From the NCBI GenBank assembly GCA_007844125.1, contig CM017563.1:35362369-35426368 (forward strand): a stretch of DNA of 64,000 bases, written 5' to 3'. Position numbers and translations under genes: made by a program. This document shows positions 47,101 through 58,000 of this stretch, one piece after another. The notes below the pieces were generated by a model, which made no database searches, was not told where the DNA came from, and saw nothing but the letters and a program-made list of their open reading frames with translations. The stretch is from Sinonovacula constricta (lineage: Eukaryota > Mollusca > Bivalvia > Cardiida > Solecurtidae). Numbering within the stretch: the stretch's first letter is position 1; the number at the start of each line of letters is the position of its first letter.

Positions 47101-50100
47101 TTGATAGAATCAATACACAAGCCGAATCTTTCAGCAGTAGATATATTCCTCAAGCTATCTTTTGGCATATTCATTAAAAATAGGAAAGAAGCCAAAAAAG
47201 CCTATTTCTGTGTGGATCGGCAAATGTAGAGTCAGACACTCTTAAGGTGTCTACTCAGCATTTTATTATTCGTAATAATTAAAGTCTAGTTCATGTGATA
47301 TTAATATTTAAAAAACCGCTCGCAGTTATTTAGTTGGGAAATATACGATATAGTCTTAAAATGCTTCAGTGTTTGCAACGTTTTTCGCCTGAATAGATGT
47401 TCTCCTCTTTAGAAAAATATATCAGGTTTATTTTGAAAAATATTTCCATATTTCCATATTAAAGAAATAACCCGACATTTTTCGCACGATATGTTAAAAC
47501 CAGTTATGAAACAAAATGCCGTTCTAGAAATTTCTTTAATGCAGGGTTTGTGCAAATTTAAATACATATAAATTGTAAGCTGCAGATAAAGAGTAGTCAT
47601 CTACATTTTTCACCTCTTATTAACCTACAAATAGGTCTGGGTTGATTAAATAAACATCACCATTAGTCACACTAATAAATAGATTCTTTTCTTTCTATTA
47701 CCTCTACTTTAAAACAATGTATGGATTAGCACCTAGACTTAATCAGTCAACCATGATCACTTATCAATAAAGAGTGAAACGTCTCAATGAACCTCAAGGT
47801 GGTGTTCAGCATAACCTATCACAGCCTTTTACGACATATCTGAATGAGAGTTTATCTTCACTCAGAGGTGGTGCTGCTCAGAGGTTAACATGCACTTGAA
47901 AATTATGTGGGATATAAAAATGTTGCTTCTTAGAAGTAATTGCTGCTGAGACCTGCCTTTGGGAGAGGATTTACTGTATATCTTTTTAATATGAATTTAA
48001 CTTTAGTTGCTGTGGGGTTTTCCTCTTATTGTTGAGAATTTAATTACAAAACAGTATAACATAATCATGAAACGTGGAAATATCAACGAGAAAGTAGGAT
48101 TTATATCTATATTTAGCGAGTATAATTGTCCGCAATTAAATTAGAATGAAAGAAACAACAAAAAGCGTCTATGATTCTGATAAAGTGTCATATATCATTA
48201 TTAAAGTTCAAAAAACATACTTACCTTGTACAGCACTAACACTCCAACGAACATCACGGATAGGATTCGAGCAGAGTAGCGAAATTCTACAACACCGTAT
48301 AGTAATGTTATGTTGAAAAAAATAAAAAAGTGGTTATAAAGGGAAAATGGGTACCGTTTTCCTTTTTTACACTTTGATTTCATCTTTTATGTTTTAGAAA
48401 TCGATTTAGATAAATTATAGTTATAGGGAACTATTCTTTGGGGAAAAGATGTGTGGAGCACCGCCGGAAAGGAAAAAGGCCTTTTCACTATACGTTCTTT
48501 ACTTCGACCGGCACTCAAACCGACCAGACGAATAATTGTCTGCGACACTATTCCTTGAAAACAGGAGGTTACCAGAAGACGGTGTTGAGTTGGCACAGAA
48601 AAGTACAGTTATCAATTAAATCGCATGTTATTAACATCTGGAATATCAAACCCAGCAACATCATACGGACCAGGGGTCAACCAATCGTGTTGAACTATGC
48701 TTATAATTGCTTTAATGAAAGCTTTTGAGTACATGACATATTCCACTACAATTTTATTTGCATTTGGGGCCGAACCTGAGGTCCCCCCTACCTTGAACTG
48801 CTGTACTACTGTGTGCATTGCTAGGAACCGTGGTATAGATAGTTTCCACATTAGTGAAGATCCCTTATTTTGGCAGCCATCTTTTTTGGCAACTTGAAGG
48901 AATTTCAGACGAATTGTATAGAAGCGTAAATTTTATTTACTTGTAATTTCTTCATTTGTGGTCCAAAAACCTAAAAGCTATGCACCATTGGAAAGCTCTC
49001 GAAATTCACATTTTTAGAATACAATATTTTTAAAATTGATAAATGCCCAAAGAATTGATACACAGAATTAAGTAAAATTATTGGCTCATCCTTAAGCAAT
49101 ACAGTGTACCTTTTTTGCTGTATATTTTTTACCTTTTTTACTATAATTTTGATATTTAAAATACTGCATAAAAGCTGTTAAATTTCATATAAAATTCAAT
49201 AAAATAGGCTGAAAAATAAAACCACAGTGGATAGGATATTCCAGCATATATTTCCAGATTTTGTCCTGTATTAGCTTCTGCCTTCAAAGATGGCTGTCTT
49301 AAATTGTCTTTTCAGTGCCTTTGACGTCACATGGAAAGTTTCTAAACATTGAGTGATTATTCTTTCTATTATTAAAGTGCTCTACATATGCTTTGTCACA
49401 ATGGTATACATTGGTGAAATGAAAATTATCTCCCTTGTTCGTTAACATCCGAGGTATTCCAAACAGTAGATAGGCCCTTTTAGTTGGAATGTTAGGACTC
49501 TATCGCCTGTTCTTTTGTAGATATTGCAATTGAAACAGTGAACTTTCTTACTTTTGAGTAAATATAAGCTTAACATCCATTCAAATACTTATAGAGAGTT
49601 GTTATTTCAAAAAGAAAATGAAAGTGTCTGTTGATGATGGTTAACATGGGTATCACAAGAAAGGCAAAGCCGTCAACATACACCCCAAAGAGCACAACCA
49701 TAAAAACCGTGTAAAACAAGTTAAAAGACCTACTTGCATTTAGGGATTATACAGGGGAGATTATTCATTAATGTCTCTCATTGTTATCAAGGTGCATTTT
49801 GACACTTTTAAAAAGGGTATAGACTAAGACAAATTCTCCTAAAGTATAGCAATGATGTCATACAGGCAACAAACTCCCTCAAGTCTTCGTAAATGCAGTT
49901 TAACAGGTAATGTAAGGTAAATAAGAAAAGGTCCTATCAAAATAACCACAGATATTTTAATCTAAGACATAATGACAACTGTTGACGGACTTTGTGTAAA
50001 TTCAAATTTCTTGTCACAACCTGATGAGTGCCCATGGTCTTGTGATTACTTCATTGGTTTCCGGATCAGAGTGTCCCGGATTCGAAACACCAAACGTATC

Positions 50101-53100
50101 AACTGATGTAAGATATTTAGAATGGCTAATTACTACAAATACCTCCATGTACGTGTTTTCCGAGCACCGGTGTAAGAGATGCTGTACAAACATACTGGCT
50201 CATTTAGTTTAAATGACATTTCTTTTGAGAAGAGCATTGTTACTCAAGTAATGATTTGATTTTATGCTATTTTAAATACATACAAATCATATTTTCAAAA
50301 GTAAAATCTACATGTTACATTATTTACCTTTATGTGGTTGATACAATACGGTTGCAACAACAGACTTCATTGAAGCCAGTATTTTATCTTTTATTGCATC
50401 TGGTTCTGGACTGAAATTGTGAGAAAAACAATAATAAGATCAAATGAACTGTCCTATTCCGTGACCCCTTTACCCAATATTTTCATTTCTCTTAAGCAAA
50501 AAAGTGAAGTGTATTTATTTAGAATTTATTTGCCCATCAGTTTTGATAAAAATATTTCTGACCATCCAAAAATATAAATTATGCCAAATGTATCTGTGAC
50601 ATGTATTCTGCCTAATGCATATTTACCATAAAAAATGTTTTTTTATCGAAATTCCTATTAAATGCCTGCAAATAAAGTGTTATTATATTTGATACAGGCA
50701 GTGGAAAAAAGTTTCTTTTTTGTAAGTTAAAATTTGCATATGCTTCATGTTTCGGTATATTCATGTCTTTGGAAGTTAAATTAGCACTACACTGGTAGAA
50801 AATAACTACATTGCTGATCTTAGTACTGGTAACCTAATGGACTTCTCCTCAAGATAGATCAGATGATAAAAATATGGGTCGTGGTACTAAAGCCAAATTT
50901 ACATACAGGCTACACATTTAACACAAACGCCTAAAACTTATACCTGAAAAAATACTGCAGCAATTGTTATATTCTTGGTTTGCAATGTCTAAGAAATAAA
51001 ACATCTAGGGTGATTAACATGATCTCTAACCAATACCTCGAGATTAAGTGGATAACCTGAGAAATCAATGAGCTAAGCAGAAATAACATTAGTTAAAACG
51101 GCATCTGCCTTCAGTAGGTGATTTAAGGTAGTAACTAAGGACACTGCCCTACTCAAATGTTGCATAGGTGGCTCTGAAAAGCATCAAGTTAAACTGAATT
51201 GACCCGCAAGTCGAGCTTGCATGTGTAAGGTTCCCCATTATCAATAACGCTAGCTCATATGTAAACAAATTAGGCAAATAAAGATGCAGGCTGTGGTGCT
51301 TCTTTAATGAATACTCTCCAATGCAGAAGACTAAGACGAAGGTTGCGACTTTGAAAATAACATACATTCTACATTGGACAAAGCTGAGATGGTTGTACAC
51401 AAAACCTATGGTCAGTAGTTGTTACAATTCTATTTGTACAGATTCCATGTACATCCGACAGACCATAAATAAATATACACCACTTGTTATATCTTATCCA
51501 GATTAACCTAGACTGCAGCTTCAACAAAATTGATGATGATGGTGATGATGATGATGACGACGATGATGATGATGATAAATTTTATGTTATTAAGTTTAAT
51601 ACAAACAATATATAAGTCTAATTAATTAAGATCAATACGCAACGATAATTCACTTACGGGGGATTTGTAGGTGGTGCGAGTAACGTTTTGACGTGTTCGG
51701 CTTCCAGTGTTTTGTAAACCTTTTGTGGATTATTTAAGACAGATGGAGATTCGATTCCCTTTAAAAGGTTCAATGTGAAGCCCTTTTTCAAGTAGGTGCG
51801 GTACACACGAAATGGTAGACTAACCGAGAGATATCCAAGACAAAACAACAATGGTAGGTCCCGCATAACAATCAAAACCCGTGCTTGCTGCAAAAAATAG
51901 AATTACTGCAGATAAAATTCATACAAAAAGTCTGTTTTCTTGTTATTTAGCAAACGAAGCGAATTAATGTAAGCATTAACCTACAGCCAGCTATATTTGT
52001 TGACAGCAATGGAGTTGTAGGTATATACTGGAGAAAAAAATAGATTTGATAATCATCGTTTAAGATCATCTCATACGTATAAAGAAGGCAAAAAGGTGGA
52101 ATACTGTACATTTGTGAGATACCCTGCCAAGTGTTTCGAAAAAGAAACCTTCGCGTTTTTTATTTGAAAGGAGAACGCGCTATGACTTATTGTTAGCATT
52201 TTACACACACAAAATGCAATTGCTGATGACAGGCACTTACGTAAACAAGGTCACATTCTTGTACTTTATAAATATTTATGATCAGAAGCATCCATGCATA
52301 TGTGGTGCCAACAATGTAGCCGAATAAAGATTTCATCGCCAGACACGCAAACAAAGGGAAATAATCCAGGCCGTAAACCAACATCGAGAGGATAGAGTTT
52401 CCAGCTGAAACAATTTAACTAAAATTGTATCTCCATTGAATATTCTTGAATAGTCACTATCAGACAGTATCTTGAATTGTGTTGATATAAAGATATGGAT
52501 GCTACAAACTATAAAAGACAAAACTTTGTTATTACATTAAACATGAAGAGATTTTATGGTAAACTTTACAGTTAATAGGACTCTTTGACGTCCTTAAAAG
52601 ATTTTTATTAGGAGTCAAGAATTAAAAGGGAAGTAGAGAACTGTATTGTTACCTGATATTTAAGATATACTCATCCCCTTTCTTCATTTCAGTTCTGGTT
52701 TGCTGAGATTTAAAAAATACGAATGTATAGTATTAAAAAAAAAAAAAAAACAACCGGTAGCGTAGGACTGTTTTCCCTCAAGTTTTACTATTCGCTGCCC
52801 ACTGAGAATGCCATCGGCGGCGATGAATGCTATAGTCCCCCATGCTGCCACATACGAGAACCGATTCGAGTATCCCAAGATGTCCATCGGACTAAAAAAC
52901 GATTATATAGTCATACTTTTTTATGAAACAGGACAACAAATAAATATTTCCTTTGCTTAATTCGGCCACGGAATTCGACGCAAGGATCACCTATGTTTTT
53001 AAATAATGTATCAACACGTTACTTGAATGATCTGCAGTTAGTGTAAACTTCCTCTTTGTGGTTCTACTTTTATGTATTTTACGTAAGACTTGCTACAACA

Positions 53101-54959
53101 GTTACTCTCTCTTCCCTTGGATTTTGTTCTGGTCAAACATGAAGCATGAAACCAAGGAACACTGTTTATTCTCTGACACCCCAGGAAAGTCTTATCACAC
53201 ATAATGCAGGTTTGTTACGTAATTTTGGTTGACGTCAATAAAGCCTTGATTACAACTGTTAACTTAAAGATAGTTCTCAGTAATACATTAACCTATTATA
53301 ATTATTTCATATATATGTTTTGAGAAGGGAAATGTATCTTAATCGGTATTAGGAAAGAATTGTTATCTTTTAATGCCTTAAAACAGATTTTTTCATGAGA
53401 GTGTTGGAGTCGAGCATGCTGTTTGCTTTTTGTTTTTTGTCTTAATAGAAATTTCCGACAGAAAGACGAAAAGACCACTTAGTCGTGCTGGTATAAGACC
53501 AACATTTGTTGTCGCCTGCGAATCAAACACTGGTCAATTGATAACGATTTACTCTGTTATTTATAGTTAATAAAAAGTTAACAATGTTTACGTCTCACAC
53601 TAGATTTGGTCAAGTTGGGAATACAACTGGCTGCTTACTGTGTATTTTCTCCTGATGACGTTTTTTTTTATATTTGTCACTTTCTTTAAATGGCCTTAAT
53701 ATGTTTGTAAATGTGTACAGGGTTTTTTAAAAAAAAATCAACAACAGGAGGTAGTCCCAAGTTGCTTGTCTAATTATTGACTTGTGTGCAGTTTTGTTGT
53801 AAGTTACTTAACATATGAAAGATACGAAGTGTAATATGTGAGATAAAGTGCGTCTATATCGAGCATGCTACTGTATATTTATATGAGGATATATATATTT
53901 ACTTTCAAGATTGCATAATTACAAAATTACAAACTTACAAGATTGCTCCCGGACGACCATCGAGGATGTCTCTGAACAGATTCTTTCGCTGTACTGTAAG
54001 ACCCATTACAAGTACCAGCAATGACTGAAAATCAATATGTATATTCCTTAAACGATATTCGAATATTCGTTATGTGTGTTCGAATCATATTTCGAATATT
54101 CTGAACGAATTTATATCACAGTGGTGGCACATAACGAGATATTTTTATTACGTTTAGTAAGTTTTTGTCATTTTAAAATGTTTTATTTTGGACCATAATT
54201 TACTATTGCTAACCTTTATTACTGCAGAAGCGGTGGTAGATTTATGAAATTAGCTAGTATTTAATTGAAAACGTTTGAAGTACAAACGGCAATATTATTC
54301 ATCCGCCATTATTCTGTTATAGTGAAAGACCATGGTGTGTTCCTTTACTCGGTCAGCGGTAATTTGCTAGAGAATACTTTCAATGGAGAATGCTCGTAAA
54401 TGTGTGAAGAATTGTTCTTTTTAAACTCTCATGACAAAACTATACAATAACCAGTAAACTTTGAGACGTAAGGCAAAGCCCGTATAATTTACTCATTAAT
54501 AATTAGTCACCTTAAATTTGAGTGTCTTTTGGTTACGTGTTGTACTTCGTATAACAACATTTACAGTATAAAGTAGAGGTGGAACGGTATATCGTACGAC
54601 GGTATACCGCGGCTATCTATTTACGGTTCGGTTCACGGTTCACCTCTCAAGAATTACGGTACGAACCGTGCGATACCGTTATGCATCTTCCATAGTTATT
54701 TCATATGGTTGCCGCTTTACGTTATATGTAGCTTTACGGTTGTCTTCTACTGCACCGCCACACATGATATCCTCTTTATAGTGAAGGACCAGACGATTCA
54801 GATGGGGTGTTTCTTTACTTGGTAAGCGGAAATTTGCAAGAGAATACTGTCAATGAAAATTGCAAGTAAATGCGTAAAAAGTGATTGTTTCTTAACAATT
54901 ATTATTGTTATTGTTATTACTATTGTTATTATTATTATTTTTATTACTATTATTATAAT

Positions 54960-55027
<68 letters not shown>

Positions 55028-58000
55028 TTAAGTCACCTTAAACTTGGGTTGTTTTTCTTGTAACGTGTTGTACTTCGTACAAATTTACAGTTAAAAAAAA
55101 TGCGTACTTCATTACTTATTTGTATTAACATATGATGTATTATTAACCGGCCGCAATAGCTCAGGTGGTAGAACGATTAAACAGTATGTAGATTTACGTT
55201 TTGGTATTCGGAGAGAACGTAGCAAAAACAGAGAACACAAAATCGCGGTGACAAAAAATAACAGATGTTGCGGTATTGTATAGGAATAAAATAAAAAGTA
55301 TGAAGTAGAGTGGCTAAAAGAGAAAGTGATGGCGAATTAAACTTTGTTTGACAGTGACCTAGTTGGGCTTTCTAAAAATAAAGGAAGTTCTGGTGAACTG
55401 TTATCAATAGTAATAGCCTTCTTTAATGTATTTATTACACACTATCCCGATCGAAGATGGGTAGATTCAGTGTTGCGTAATTGCAGTAGCCAATTGCCGC
55501 AGCATTGAACTGACATTTATGTTTATTGTACTTTGGCAACTGTTTCCACAGCTGTATTTGGCAGTCCGATAACTCGATTACTTTCCTTGATTTCAAAGGG
55601 AGGCTACTCGCCGCTGAGCCTCTGGGGACTAAGTAAAAAAAGATGGCGGACAAGGACAAAGAAATCAACGAAGCTTGTGTAAACAACTAAGAACTGGACC
55701 ATTTCCAGCTTACAGATTTGAAAAAGTACCTGGCGAATCGTCGTTTGAATAGATCCGGAAAGAAATATTAGCTAATCGAGCGAATTATCGGCGCTCACAA
55801 ACTAGATATTACTGGCAATTTTGAATTGTAAAGGAGATACTAACTCGAGAAAAATTAATAACACTTCGCCCTCCCTTAACTGGTAACAGGTCGCCCCTGA
55901 TCGGTAACAGTTCGCCTTAGATCGGTAACATGTCTCCGTCGTATAAGTCAAGCAAAAATGTATAATTGTTATAATTACTTATTGAAAATTATGTCGACAC
56001 CATTTACATCAATTTGTATTTGTTTCCATCGGCTTCATATGCATTATGTGACTGGGTCTAAGTGGTAGAGTGGGCAGAGAAAGGACTGTGCGCGGTTAGT
56101 TAATTCCATGCTGTTAACTAGTCGGCAATTTATTATCAGGAGACATGACCCACCCCCTCTAACTATCACAATCACATATCGCCCGCGTCTTAAGTCGTTG
56201 GTAGACAACACGATCAACTTAAGAAATGTCTTTTCAATTTTCCTTCAAACATAACAAAAGTGAAATGATAAAATAATCTAATCCCAAAATCTCTAATCGA
56301 ATAGCGACTTGATATTTGAAAATTCGAATATTCATTAACATCCCTACAGTAAAAAAGGTATACATGTTCAGTTGTGTAAAAACTGTTTGTGTCCAAATCC
56401 GTAGCTTATTAGTACTCAAACTCCATAGTAGTTAATCTGATCTCTATAGATCTAGGTCACCCTATATATTTTATATAAATGACGTCACAGTGCTCGGAGC
56501 AGTGAGATTTTAAATAGTATGTGTTGAGTACACTCGGGCGTATCGGTTGGTAAGCAGTGTGTAGCAGACGACGTGTAAACGTGAATACGGAACAGGTCAT
56601 GACTTGTCAAACGATCATGTTGTCTAAAGGACTCTATAAGTATGTTCATTATCCAGTGAATAAATGTTAATCCGTCTTATAAGGTGAGGGTTAACTATAA
56701 CCTTCAGGGTGTACCTAATTACACAATACCATATATAGTGTACGGAAAAAATGGAGCAGAATATATTTATATAGACCTTACTTCCTGGGATGGTATGGGA
56801 TTAGCCGGCATTTTTACCGATACTTTGCAGCGATATTTCTATCATTATAGCCCAGGGGCACTTATGAGGTGCCCAGGGACTGAATCCGGCCGGTCCATTT
56901 TACTGACACAGACGTGTCAGACGTAATGCTGTCCTCTTAGCCTCGGGCGTCAGGAGGGAAGCCATTTCTACCAACTTTAAAGTCTTTGGTTTGACCCGGC
57001 CGGGGTTTTTACTTCCTGGTTACCTATTACAGTTGATGTATATTTTTTAGTCTTCTTTGCAAAAGGTGGCTATTTATCCTGAATAAAGACGTGTAATACT
57101 TGTGTAGATAACGACTTTTTAGAAGCTACATTCGGCAGATAGCAATACAGGAATTATCATAATGATGTATTATAAATACACGCTATCGTATAAAGTCACA
57201 GTGCTCGGGGTCCTAATAATTTGATTAGATATACATGTTGAGAGCGTGACGGTTCATAACGATAGCATAGGATCTATTTGAATGGTCAATATCGCGATAT
57301 TTGTAACTCTAGTTACAGAATATAAAAATACAACGAGCAATAGACTGTGTGTGTGTACGGTATGCACACTTACAATCGTCTAGCCTGACATCCACCAGTG
57401 GAACATTTTTCGGCATGTCAAATAGTTCAACTTGTTGTGAAATACATTTTTAAGACGTATAAGAATGATAGGGTCATATCATTTCATCAGTCACGGTACC
57501 CGTTTTAAATATGACGGAAAGGTGATAGAAATTGTTAATTTTATAATGGTCGATATATTGGAATAATAAAGATAAATTGTGTAAAAGGTGATAGCTCGAA
57601 ATACACAAGGACAATTTGATAGAATGTTAAATGATTTATAAACCAAACCATATCTTATTGGGTCTATAAGGTTAAAATTATTTTAGAAAACCTAGTTTTT
57701 ACAATGTTTGATTACATCAGGGCGTTGAAAATGATAAATTGTTTATAAGTCTTTTTAAACAAAGGCTGTATGATTGTTATCAACAGACTTGGAATGCTCA
57801 ATTACAAATGCCTTCAAGAGCCACAAGTTACATACTGTTCTCCTGTTTTGAATTGAAATCACATCTAGACACAATAACAATAAGTAAGTTCAGAACTGCC
57901 CTCACCCTGTTAAGAATCTCTTAAGAATTCACTATGTATAGAAACAGGTAGACATTCAAAACCAATAAGCACTCCTGAAAATGAACGAAAATGACCATTC

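Larger units (their letters stand above)
54050..56349. mobile_element. hAT-like element with nested duplications, intron 1 of copy B
   Basis: Left end ATATTCGAATATTCG and right end TTCGAATATTCATTAACATC-CCTAC, typical of hAT termini. Inside, a segment of about 270-320 bases is present twice (54304-54580 and 54767-55090), each with AGTCACCTTAAA and ACGTGTTGTACTTCGTA. Copy A holds a shorter relative at 21393-22150. No transposase frame seen. Confidence 0.4.

Noticed and set aside
51149..51400. 83-codon minus frame
   Set aside because: It lies in a copy B-specific insertion without any recognisable domain.
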